From contig NZ_CP089096.1 of assembly GCF_021172165.1 (NCBI RefSeq), forward strand, positions 248,001 through 312,000: a stretch of 64,000 nucleotides of DNA. The letters are read 5' to 3'. Position 1 is the first letter of the stretch. Each line of letters starts with the position of its first letter. Positions 37,073 through 44,601 of the stretch are shown piece by piece. Both the position numbers and the translations under genes were made by a program. The DNA comes from Flavobacterium channae. Its GTDB lineage: Bacteria > Bacteroidota > Bacteroidia > Flavobacteriales > Flavobacteriaceae. The notes beneath the pieces are model-generated. The model made no database searches, was not told where the DNA came from, and saw nothing but the letters and a program-made list of their open reading frames with translations.

Positions 37073-39124
37073 ATGAAAAAAATTATATACATAGCAGCCA
37101 GTTTATTTTTAACAATAACTATGCAAGCACAAGATAGACCACAACCAAAACCAGGACCAGCGCCTACTATTAACATTAACAAGCCACAAAGCTTTGTGCT
37201 TAAAAATGGCTTGAAGGTTTTAGTTGTTGAAAATCACAAATTACCTAGAGTTTCTTTCAATTTAACTTTAGATAATCCGCCTTATGCTGAAGGAAACAAA
37301 AAAGGTGTTTCTGATATTTTAAGCGGAATGTTAGGAAATGGTACTGAAAAAATCGGTAAAGATGCTTTTAATGAAGAAATCGATTTCTTAGGTGCTAACA
37401 TTAACTTTTACGCATCTGGTGCGTCAGCAAACGGTCTTTCAAGATATTCAAAAAGAATTTTAGAATTAATGGCCGATGGTGCATTAAATCCATTATTCGA
37501 TAAATCTGAATTCGACAAAGAAAAAGAAAAAATGATCGAAGGATTAAAAGCTGACGAAAAAAGCGTTACTGCTATTGCTCGTAGAGTTGAAAATGCTTTA
37601 GTTTTTGGTAAAGATCATTATAAAGGAGAATACACAAGTGAAGAAACTTTGAAAAATGTAACATTAGAAGATGTTATTTTAAATTACAACACATACTTCG
37701 TTCCTGCAAATGCTTATTTAGTAATTGTTGGAGATGTTAATTTCAAAGAAGTTAAAAAAGAAGTTGAAAGACTATTCGGTACTTGGAAAAAAGCTACTGC
37801 TCCTCAATTATCATATACTTCACCTAAAGATGTTCAATACAGTCAAATTAACTTTATTGATACACCAAATGCAGTACAATCTGAAATTGCTTTAGTTAAC
37901 TTGTCAAACTTAAAAATGACAGATAAAGAATATTTTTCAGTTTTATTAGCTAACCAAATTTTAGGTGGTGGTGGAGAAGGAAGATTGTTCTTAAACTTAC
38001 GTGAAAAACACGGATGGACTTATGGAGCTTATTCTTCTATCGGAGCTGGAAAATACATTAACAAATTCCGTTCTAGTGCTTCTGTGAGAAACACGGTTAC
38101 TGATAGTTCAGTTGTTGAGTTTTTCAACGAATTAAAAAGAATCAGAACAGAATTGGTTTCAGAAGAAGATTTAAAAAATGCTAAAGCAAAATATGTTGGT
38201 AACTTCGTAATGCAAATCGAAAAGCCATCAACTATTGCTGGTTATGCTTTAAACAAAGAAACACAAGGTTTACCTGAAGATTTTTATGAAAACTACATTA
38301 AAAATATCAACGCGGTAACAGCAGAAGATATCAAAAATGCAGCAAATAAATTTTTCTTAACAGATAAAACAAGAGTTGTTATCGTAGGAAAAGCGGGTGA
38401 TGTTTTACCAGGCTTAGAAGCTATGAGCAAAAAAGAAAAATTACCAATTTTCTACTTTGATAAATATGGTAATCCAACAGAAAAACCAGAAGTTAAAAAA
38501 CCTATCCCTGCTGGTGTAACTGCTCAATCGGTTTTAAACAACTACATCAGTGCAATTGGTGGAGAAAAAGCAGTTAAAAATGTAAAAACATTAGCTGTTA
38601 TGTCTGCTGGAACAGTACAAGGTACTCCTTTAGAATTAGTAGTAAAAACAGCTCCTAAAAAATTAGGTGTTGAGATGAAGGCTATGGGAATGACCATGAT
38701 GAAACAAGTTGTTAATGAAAAAGAAGCTTACATGGTTCAACAAGGTCAAAGAAAAGATTTCAAAGACCAAGAGTTGAAAGATATGCAAGATATGGCTGGT
38801 AATTTCAAAGAATTATCTTTATTAACAGACAAAGATGTTACATTAACAGGAATTGAAAACATCAATGGAACAGATGCTTATGCAATTAAAAACGGAAAAT
38901 CTACTTATTACTACGATGTAAAAACTGGATTTAAAGTTGCTGAAGCAAAAGAATTAGAGCAAGGTGGTCAGAAAATGACTCAGACAACATACTATCAAGA
39001 TTATAAAGATGTAAAAGGATTAAAATTCCCTTACAAAACTATAATGAATGTAGGTATTGAAATTGAATTAATTACTACTGAAGTTAAAATTAACGAAGGT
39101 GTAACTGATGCTGATTTCAAATAA
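37073..39124 (+). CDS. M16 family protein lacking the zinc motif (partner subunit), with C-terminal extension
   Basis: 683 aa from the ATG at 37073 (an in-frame TTG at 37064 is less likely), with a signal peptide ending near QAQD. In place of HxxEH it reads VSDILSGMLGNGT, so it should not bind zinc. It keeps the second-half motif LFLNLREKHGWTYGAYS, the Arg/Tyr pair that binds substrate in M16 dimers. Residues from about 475 onward form an added module (NNYISAIGGEKAVKNVKTLAV ... DYKDVKGLKFPYK), similar in layout to LolA/outer-membrane-lipoprotein-sorting folds found in many Bacteroidota peptidases. Together with the upstream gene it looks like an alpha/beta pair. Confidence 0.9.
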   Translation: MKKIIYIAASLFLTITMQAQDRPQPKPGPAPTININKPQSFVLKNGLKVLVVENHKLPRVSFNLTLDNPPYAEGNKKGVSDILSGMLGNGTEKIGKDAFNEEIDFLGANINFYASGASANGLSRYSKRILELMADGALNPLFDKSEFDKEKEKMIEGLKADEKSVTAIARRVENALVFGKDHYKGEYTSEETLKNVTLEDVILNYNTYFVPANAYLVIVGDVNFKEVKKEVERLFGTWKKATAPQLSYTSPKDVQYSQINFIDTPNAVQSEIALVNLSNLKMTDKEYFSVLLANQILGGGGEGRLFLNLREKHGWTYGAYSSIGAGKYINKFRSSASVRNTVTDSSVVEFFNELKRIRTELVSEEDLKNAKAKYVGNFVMQIEKPSTIAGYALNKETQGLPEDFYENYIKNINAVTAEDIKNAANKFFLTDKTRVVIVGKAGDVLPGLEAMSKKEKLPIFYFDKYGNPTEKPEVKKPIPAGVTAQSVLNNYISAIGGEKAVKNVKTLAVMSAGTVQGTPLELVVKTAPKKLGVEMKAMGMTMMKQVVNEKEAYMVQQGQRKDFKDQELKDMQDMAGNFKELSLLTDKDVTLTGIENINGTDAYAIKNGKSTYYYDVKTGFKVAEAKELEQGGQKMTQTTYYQDYKDVKGLKFPYKTIMNVGIEIELITTEVKINEGVTDADFK

Positions 39125-39146
39125 TAGACAAACTGAAATTTAGAAG

Positions 39147-39174
39147 AGCGCTCAAGAAATTGAGCGCTTTTTTT
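39147..39174. terminator. Terminator between the M16 pair and the EamA gene
   Basis: 9-bp perfect stem AGCGCTCAA / TTGAGCGCT with a GAAA loop and a T-run on the plus strand. It lies directly beside the stop codon of the opposing EamA gene, so it may serve both sides. Confidence 0.85.
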
Positions 39175-40042
39175 ATTTTCTGCTCGAAAAATAAACGCCA
39201 ATTAAAACAATAAATGCACCAAATAATTGAATCGCTGATAAAGACTCATTCATGAATAAAAAGCCCAATCCAAAAGCCACAACAGGAATTAAATACGTAA
39301 CAGAAGAAGCGAATACAGGTGATGAAATTTGGATTAATTTGAAGAACAAAATATTAGACAAGCCAGTTCCTATAACTCCTAAAATAGCAATAAATCCTAA
39401 TGAAGTTTGCACTTTTGCTTCATGAACAACATCAAAAAAACCAGTGAAGTACAATATAACTAACGCGGGAATAAACATAACTACAAAATTTCCAGTGCTA
39501 ATCGTTAATGGTTTTAAATCGGATAAATACTTTTTAATTAAGTTGACATTAATACCATAAAAGATAGAAGCAATTACAATCAAAATGGCGTAATAATAGT
39601 TTTCTGTAGTATTTTCTCCATCACCAAACAACACTAATAAAACACAACCAATGAATCCAATTATAACTCCTAAGATTTGTCTTCTTTGAACATTTATTCC
39701 AAAAAACAACAAACCAACTAACAAAGTATTTAATGGTGTTAACGAGTTTAATATTGAACTTACAGATCCGTCTATTTTAGATAGTGCTAAAGCAAATAAA
39801 AATGCTGGTATAAATGTTCCACAGGCAGATGTTAAAGCAATGTATTTCCATTTGTGTAATGGGATTTTTGATATGTGTTTAAATCCAACAGTAATTAAAA
39901 ATAATGCTGCAAAAAGAATTCTCAAACTTCCTAATTGAATCGAATTTACTCCTTTTAATCCTAATTGCATTAAAATGAATGAACTACCCCAAACGCATCC
40001 TAAAAAGACCAATAAATACCATTTTGTTGAATTGTTTTCCAT
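39173..40042 (-). CDS. EamA/DMT superfamily transporter
   Basis: 289 aa with ten predicted helices in two EamA repeats. The start WYLLVFLGCVWGSSFILMQLGLKG is a textbook EamA beginning (WGSSF), and the second half ends with the usual PVVAFGLGFLFMNESLSAIQLFGAFIVLIGVY. The substrate of this drug/metabolite transporter cannot be told from sequence. It is a single gene with a -7 box so close to its ATG that the transcript may be nearly leaderless. Confidence 0.9.
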   Translation of the reverse strand: MENNSTKWYLLVFLGCVWGSSFILMQLGLKGVNSIQLGSLRILFAALFLITVGFKHISKIPLHKWKYIALTSACGTFIPAFLFALALSKIDGSVSSILNSLTPLNTLLVGLLFFGINVQRRQILGVIIGFIGCVLLVLFGDGENTTENYYYAILIVIASIFYGINVNLIKKYLSDLKPLTISTGNFVVMFIPALVILYFTGFFDVVHEAKVQTSLGFIAILGVIGTGLSNILFFKLIQISSPVFASSVTYLIPVVAFGLGFLFMNESLSAIQLFGAFIVLIGVYFSSRK

Positions 40043-40046
40043 AACA

Positions 40047-40054
40047 CAAATTTA
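40047..40054 (-). promoter_or_regulatory. Candidate -7 element for the EamA gene, immediately before the ATG
   Basis: Reverse strand TAAATTTG (exact match) ends 5 bases before the ATG at 40042. With normal spacing the transcript would start at or within a few bases of the start codon. Confidence 0.5.
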
Positions 40055-40102
40055 TGTTTCAAAATTCAGGCTTTATTTTTAAAAAAGCACTATGATTTTT
40101 TG

Positions 40103-40110
40103 TAATTTTG
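40103..40110 (+). promoter_or_regulatory. Candidate -7 element for the metal-binding lipoprotein gene
   Basis: TAATTTTG, exact match, 43 bases before the ATG at 40153. No TTG at the -33 spacing. Confidence 0.45.
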
Positions 40111-40152
40111 CAAAGTCTTTATCAAGAGGCTTTTATTTAAAAAAATAGTACT

Positions 40153-40521
40153 ATGAAAAATTTAAAAAATATTGGTTTTGCTTTTTTAGTAGCGCTTTCT
40201 TTTGCAAGTTGTAAACACGAAAATAAAGAAGCTGCTGTAGAAGAAACTAAAAAAGAAACTGTTTCTGAAGCAGATTTAGCAAAAATGCAAACAGCAAGTT
40301 TTACTATTGACGGAATGACTTGTGCTATGGGTTGTGCTAAAACAATTGAAAACAAATTAGCGGGTCAAGAAGGTGTTGGTCAAGCTGTAGTTGATTTCGA
40401 TACTAAAATTGCAACGGTTAAATTCGACGCAGAAAAACAATCCTTAGAATCATTAACAAAAACCATTGAAGGCGTTGCTGGTGGTGATTCTTACAAAGTA
40501 ACAGAATCGAAGAAAATGTAA
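40153..40521 (+). CDS. Heavy-metal-associated (HMA) domain lipoprotein
   Basis: 122 aa. The lipobox LSFASC places the lipidated Cys at residue 20. After a charged linker (about 21-46) follows one HMA domain (about 47-118). Its metal loop reads GMTCAMGCAKTIE: the two cysteines are Cys57 and Cys61, spaced C-x3-C instead of the usual C-x2-C. Such proteins bind soft metals, probably copper, at the cell envelope. It is a lone gene with its own terminator. The lipoprotein call and fold are well supported; the metal is inferred. Confidence 0.85.
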   Translation: MKNLKNIGFAFLVALSFASCKHENKEAAVEETKKETVSEADLAKMQTASFTIDGMTCAMGCAKTIENKLAGQEGVGQAVVDFDTKIATVKFDAEKQSLESLTKTIEGVAGGDSYKVTESKKM

Positions 40522-40525
40522 TCAT

Positions 40526-40558
40526 AAAAAAAGCCCTGAAATTTTCAGGGCTTTTTTT
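40526..40558. terminator. Bidirectional terminator between the HMA lipoprotein gene and gldD
   Basis: 15-bp inverted repeat with core GCCCTGAA / TTCAGGGC, a 3-base loop, and A and T runs on both flanks. It lies between two convergent genes and reaches the last codon of gldD. Confidence 0.9.
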
Positions 40559-41114
40559 ATTTCCATTCTAATGTTTCCATTATTCGTCGCATGTCGTCTT
40601 TTAGATATTTTGCTGCAGGTAAAATTGAATCAAAATTAGGCTTAGCATAAAAATAAACACTTCCAACAATAAAATTCTTAGTGCTATCAGTTACATAAAA
40701 CTGCGCATTTGTAGCCGCATTTCCTCCTACTTCATAAAACATTCCATACACTTTCTTTTTGTCGTTAATAAATGGTTGTTCTGATATGTCGTCAGCTTTT
40801 ACTACATGATTATAAGTAAGCGTTTGTGCATCACGTAATAATTTGTCAATATCGTTGTTTACTGGTTTGTGCGTAAGATAAATAGTAGCTTTCATTTTCG
40901 GATAATTAATCTCAAAAGCACATGATTTATTTGTAATGTTTGCTAAATCATTTTTATCAAAAGTAAATGAACAATCCGAATTTAATTTAGAATATTTTGC
41001 TTTCGGATACTCTAAACTTAATTGCCCTTTAGGTTTTGGCAAGGTTTCATCTCCACAAGAAACCAAACTCAAAAACAATCCCAAACAACTTAATTTTACT
41101 ATATTTTGTATCAT
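40557..41114 (-). CDS. gldD: Gliding motility lipoprotein GldD
   Basis: 185 aa. Lipobox LSLVSC with Cys20. The motif LPKPKGQLSLEYPKAKY directly after is characteristic of GldD, as is YGMFYEVGGNAATNAQFYVTDS in the middle. In Flavobacterium johnsoniae GldD is required for gliding and for T9SS function, although its exact job is unclear. It starts 5 bases after gldE, the same order as in other flavobacteria. Confidence 0.92.
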   Translation of the reverse strand: MIQNIVKLSCLGLFLSLVSCGDETLPKPKGQLSLEYPKAKYSKLNSDCSFTFDKNDLANITNKSCAFEINYPKMKATIYLTHKPVNNDIDKLLRDAQTLTYNHVVKADDISEQPFINDKKKVYGMFYEVGGNAATNAQFYVTDSTKNFIVGSVYFYAKPNFDSILPAAKYLKDDMRRIMETLEWK

Positions 41115-41119
41115 GATTA

Positions 41120-42409
41120 CTATAACGTAACTTTTATTTGTTTTATTCTTCTCTTATCGACGTTTTCGATGGTAAAAATAAGATTATGGAACGTTATTTT
41201 TTGTCTTTTTTTAGGAAAATTTCCTGATATCTCAAGTAAAAATCCAGCTAAAGTCTCTGCTTCCCCTTTTTTACTTTCAAATTCATTTTCATCAACATCC
41301 AATATTCGATAGAAATCTTTCAAGCTAATTTTTCCTTCAAACAAGAAATTTTTTTCATCAATTTGAGAATAAATCAAATCTTCATCGTCAAATTCGTCGC
41401 TGATATCACCAACAATTTCTTCCAATACGTCTTCTAATGAAATAATTCCTGATGTTCCGCCATATTCATCAACCACAACAGCTAAATGACTTTTCATTCC
41501 TTGAAAATCTTTCAATAAATCGTCTAATTTTTTATTTTCAGGAACAAAGAAAGGTTGACGAAGTAAATTTACCCAATCAAATTTGTCGCTATCAATGTGA
41601 GGAATCAAATCTTTAATAAATAAAATTCCTTCTATTTGGTCGATATTTTCTCTATAAACTGGAATTCGTGAATAGCCTTTCTCAACAATTTTAGGCATAA
41701 TTTCCTCAAATGATTCTTCAATATTTAAAGCAAAAACATCAATACGAGGACTCATTACTTGTCTAACTTCAGTGTTTCCAAACGTTACAATTCCTTCAAG
41801 AATTTTTTGTTCACCGTCAGTCGTATCGGATTGTGAAGTCAATTCTAGTGCTTGTGAAAGTTGGTCTACCGAAAAATTTCCTTTTTGAACATTTAATTTC
41901 TTTTCAATAAAAAGAATACTGTTTCGCATAGGAACACTTATAGGTGCTAATACATTATTTAGAATTGTGATAGGAACAACAACTTTTTGAGAGAAAAATA
42001 AGTTATTACGATTAGCATAAATTTTAGGTAAAACTTCGCCAAATAACAACAGGAAAAAGGTTACCAAAACTACTTCTACTGCAAATCGTAAAACAGAAGA
42101 TTCAATTCCGTTAAAAAAACGACCACTTATAGAGGAGAACAGTATTACTACAGCAATATTTACAAAGTTGTTGGCTACTAAAATAGTGGCTAAAAGTTTT
42201 TTAGGTTTTTCTAGTAATCTTGAAATTAAAGTGCCTTTATTGAAATCTTTATCAAGAATTTCATCGACATCTTTTTGAGAAAGTGAAAATAGCGCTACTT
42301 CTGAGCCAGAAATGAAGGCAGAACAAATAAGTAGCAAAACAATTGCTGTAATTCCGAAAAGGAATTCAAAGTCTATTGTATTAAGTAAACTGGCAGGATC
42401 AGGATCCAA
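41120..42409 (-). CDS. gldE: Gliding motility-associated protein GldE (CNNM/CBS/CorC-type membrane protein)
   Basis: 429 aa. DUF21/CNNM membrane region (about 15-195, starting FGITAIVLLLICSAFISGSEVALFSLS), a CBS domain pair (about 215-345, VMSPRIDVFALN and VVDEYGGTSGIISLEDVLEEIVGDI), and a CorC_HlyC domain at the end (about 355-425). The fold is that of Mg/Co efflux-type proteins. GldE overproduction was reported to offset some gldD defects in F. johnsoniae, which fits the pairing here. The only protein in the operon with transporter architecture. Confidence 0.92.
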   Translation of the reverse strand: MDPDPASLLNTIDFEFLFGITAIVLLLICSAFISGSEVALFSLSQKDVDEILDKDFNKGTLISRLLEKPKKLLATILVANNFVNIAVVILFSSISGRFFNGIESSVLRFAVEVVLVTFFLLLFGEVLPKIYANRNNLFFSQKVVVPITILNNVLAPISVPMRNSILFIEKKLNVQKGNFSVDQLSQALELTSQSDTTDGEQKILEGIVTFGNTEVRQVMSPRIDVFALNIEESFEEIMPKIVEKGYSRIPVYRENIDQIEGILFIKDLIPHIDSDKFDWVNLLRQPFFVPENKKLDDLLKDFQGMKSHLAVVVDEYGGTSGIISLEDVLEEIVGDISDEFDDEDLIYSQIDEKNFLFEGKISLKDFYRILDVDENEFESKKGEAETLAGFLLEISGNFPKKRQKITFHNLIFTIENVDKRRIKQIKVTL

Positions 42410-42432
42410 ATTTGATATAATTTAGTTAAACA

Positions 42433-42828
42433 TTAAAAATCTTCTGGTGCGCTACCTGTTGGTAAAGAAGATTTACTTAAATCGGTTTCTTTTTTAGTAG
42501 TTAAAAAAGTAAATTCGGTTACCTGAATTTCGGTTGTATATTTTGTTGCGCCATCTTCGGCTTGCCACTGACGTGATTTGATTCTTCCTTCGATGTAAAT
42601 TTTATCTCCTTTTGAAAGATATTTTTCACAGATTTCGGCTGCTTTATTGCGTACAACAATATTGTGCCATTCTGTTGAAGTGATTTTTTCTCCAGTAGTT
42701 TTGTTGATGTAAACTTCGTTTGTTGCTAAAGGAAAGCGACCAATGCAATTGCCTCCTTCAAAGTAATGCATCTTAACTTCATCACCCAAATGACCTATTA
42801 AGATTACCTTATTTAATGTTCCGTTCAT
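42433..42828 (-). CDS. ssb: Single-stranded DNA-binding protein
   Basis: 131 aa, OB fold: MNGTLNKVILIGHLGDEVKMHYFEGG, TEWHNIVVRNKAAEICEKYLSKGDKIYIEGRIKSRQWQ. The tail is short (about 20 residues) and ends in PEDF, a reduced version of the acidic tip that binds partner proteins. Bacteroidota often carry several ssb genes; this one is in the mutY-ssb-gldE-gldD run. It could be either the housekeeping SSB or a paralogue. Confidence 0.92.
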   Translation of the reverse strand: MNGTLNKVILIGHLGDEVKMHYFEGGNCIGRFPLATNEVYINKTTGEKITSTEWHNIVVRNKAAEICEKYLSKGDKIYIEGRIKSRQWQAEDGATKYTTEIQVTEFTFLTTKKETDLSKSSLPTGSAPEDF

Positions 42829-42866
42829 GGCTTGTAAATTTATTAGGGTTAATCAAAAATAGTAAT

Positions 42867-43916
42867 TTAAAGCGAATTAAAATAATTTGAAGCCATAAAA
42901 TTATGAATTACAATAGGAAAAGGTAATTTTTCAATTTCGCTAATCGATTTTGAATCAGGTAATTTGGAATCGAAATGAAGTTCTACAAAACGAATATGTA
43001 AGTGTTGATGCGATAATTTGTGGACAATAATATTAGGATTCAAAACAATAATTTCACTTGGTTTAAGATTGAAAAAATCCAAATCTTCAATTTGATTTAT
43101 CGCTTCAGAATCACTTAGTTGTGTTTTAGTTTCAAGAAGTGGGAATTCATAAAGATTTTCCCAAATTCCTTTTCCTTCTCTTTTTTGAACTATCATCTTG
43201 TTGTCTAAATCTTTTAAAACAAGGTAATTTAGATAGCGTTTTGTGATTTTAATTTTTTTATTCTTTACTGGTAATTCATCAACCCTTTTATTTTGTAAAC
43301 CAGCGCAACTCGAATTTAGAACACAAGAATTGCAATCGGGATTTTTAGGAACACATTGCAATGCACCAAATTCCATAATCGCCTGATTAAATAGAGCGGG
43401 ATTGTCTTTTGCAAGAACTTCTTGAGCTAGATTCTGAAATTCGGTTTTTGTTTTTGGTAACGAAATATCACTGTCAACATTAAAGTATCTGCTTAGAACA
43501 CGAAAGACATTTCCATCTAAAACAGCAACCGGTTCGTTATATGAAAAAGAAGCAATGGCAGCTGCTGTGTACTCACCAACTCCTTTAAGTTTTAATAATT
43601 CTTTATAAGATGATGGAAATTCTCCATTTAATTCAAAGGCAATATACTTAGCTGTAGCATGTAAATTTCTTGCTCTTGAATAATAGCCAAGTCCTTGCCA
43701 CAATTTTAAAACTTGTTCTTCATCTGCTTTTGCAAGATCAAAAATGGTTGGAAAAGCTTCGGTAAATGTTAAAAAATAGGGTAAACCTTGCGCTACTCGC
43801 GTTTGTTGAAGCATGATTTCAGACAGCCAAATCCAGTAGGGATTGGTTGTGTTTCGCCACGGCAAATCGCGCTTGTTCTGTAAATACCAATGAATTAAAG
43901 AGTTAGAAAATTCCAT
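42867..43916 (-). CDS. mutY: A/G-specific adenine glycosylase
   Basis: 349 aa. Helix-hairpin-helix with catalytic residues: EIMLQQTRVAQGLPYF (with the Glu) and LKGVGEYTAAAIASFSYNEPVAVLDGNVFRV (with the Asp). The iron-sulphur ligands are CVPKNPDCNSCVLNSSC, spaced C-x6-C-x2-C-x5-C. The C-terminal part (about 225-349) is the NUDIX-like domain that reads 8-oxoG. It removes adenine mispaired with 8-oxoguanine. First gene of the minus-strand run toward gldD and divergent from the HU gene. Confidence 0.95.
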   Translation of the reverse strand: MEFSNSLIHWYLQNKRDLPWRNTTNPYWIWLSEIMLQQTRVAQGLPYFLTFTEAFPTIFDLAKADEEQVLKLWQGLGYYSRARNLHATAKYIAFELNGEFPSSYKELLKLKGVGEYTAAAIASFSYNEPVAVLDGNVFRVLSRYFNVDSDISLPKTKTEFQNLAQEVLAKDNPALFNQAIMEFGALQCVPKNPDCNSCVLNSSCAGLQNKRVDELPVKNKKIKITKRYLNYLVLKDLDNKMIVQKREGKGIWENLYEFPLLETKTQLSDSEAINQIEDLDFFNLKPSEIIVLNPNIIVHKLSHQHLHIRFVELHFDSKLPDSKSISEIEKLPFPIVIHNFMASNYFNSL

Positions 43917-43933
43917 GTTTTTTAATGAGACGA

Positions 43934-43941
43934 CAAAAATA
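43934..43941 (-). promoter_or_regulatory. Candidate -7 element for the mutY operon
   Basis: Reverse strand TATTTTTG, exact match, 17 bases before the mutY ATG. The -33 region lacks TTG at the right spacing. Confidence 0.45.
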
Positions 43942-43974
43942 AATCTTTAGTAATTAAAATTTAATCAATTAACG

Positions 43975-44006
43975 TTGATTTATTGTTTTTTTAATTCTTA
44001 TATTTG
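43975..44006 (+). promoter_or_regulatory. Promoter of the HU gene
   Basis: TTG at 43975-43977, 21-base spacer, TATATTTG at 43999-44006 (exact). The predicted start is near 44012, giving a leader of about 35 bases. It overlaps an in-frame upstream extension of the HU frame, so the extension is not translated. Confidence 0.65.
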
Positions 44007-44046
44007 CAAACTCAAAAAAATACACAAAATAAAAATACGAAAGAAA

Positions 44047-44340
44047 ATGACGAAAGCAGATATCGTAGCGAAAATTTCAGAGAAATTAGGACTTGAAAAA
44101 GGAGATGTTCAAGCAACAGTTGAGACTTTTATGGAAGAAGTGAAAAACTCGTTAGAAACTGGTGACAATGTTTATTTAAGAGGTTTTGGAAGTTTTATTA
44201 TCAAAACAAGAGCTGAAAAAACTGGAAGAAACATTTCTAAAAACACTACAATTAAAATCCCTGCTCACAACATTCCAGCATTTAAACCAGCAAAAGTGTT
44301 TGTTGAAAGCGTTAAAGAAAAAACAGAAGTTACAGTATAA
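44047..44340 (+). CDS. HU family DNA-binding protein
   Basis: 97 aa from the chosen ATG, a typical HU/IHF length. It starts MTKADIVAKISEKLGL; the beta-arm signature is GFGSFIIKTRAEKTGRNI, followed by IPAHNIPAFKPAK. It bends and packs DNA as a dimer. The frame extends upstream to a TTG at 43975, but this lies in the promoter. Flavobacteria have several HU-like genes, so no specific symbol is used. Confidence 0.93.
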   Translation: MTKADIVAKISEKLGLEKGDVQATVETFMEEVKNSLETGDNVYLRGFGSFIIKTRAEKTGRNISKNTTIKIPAHNIPAFKPAKVFVESVKEKTEVTV

Positions 44341-44372
44341 AAACTATTTATTAATCTAAACACCAACATGTT

Positions 44373-44465
44373 ATGCCAAGTGGTAAAAAAAGAAAAAGAC
44401 ATAAGGTAGCAACTCACAAACGTAAGAAAAGAGCGAGAGCAAACCGTCATAAAAAGAAAAAGTAG
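44373..44465 (+). CDS. Very small, highly basic protein (30 aa), probable ribosomal protein
   Basis: An ATG-started frame of 30 codons encodes MPSGKKRKRHKVATHKRKK and then a similar Arg/Lys/His-rich end (RARANRHKKKK). About two thirds of residues are Lys, Arg or His. The pattern KKRKRHK...HKRKKRARANRHKK resembles the AURKAIP1/COX24-type domain of mitochondrial mS38 and the tiny mycobacterial ribosomal protein bS22. It starts 32 bases after the HU stop and its stop is inside a terminator stem, so HU and this gene probably share a transcript. The ribosomal role is inferred from similarity seen by eye. Confidence 0.8.
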   Translation: MPSGKKRKRHKVATHKRKKRARANRHKKKK

Positions 44466-44484
44466 TTTAAAACTACTTTTTCTT
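44457..44484 (+). terminator. Terminator overlapping the stop of the 30-aa basic gene
   Basis: 10-bp inverted repeat AAAAAGTAGT / ACTACTTTTT with a TTAAA loop and a trailing T-rich run. The left arm includes the last codons and stop codon (44463-44465). Confidence 0.75.
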
Positions 44485-44601
44485 TTTTAGAAAAAAAGTT
44501 CATTGAAATTAATCAATTTATTATTGATTACCAGGTTCAACTGCCTGTAAAAAATGTTTAATCCATCTGTTCGTTTTAACGAATGGATAAAAATGTACTG
44601 C

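Noticed and set aside
43975..44046. N-terminal extension of the HU protein
   Set aside because: It spans the promoter elements; HU proteins begin at the MTKADIV-type sequence.
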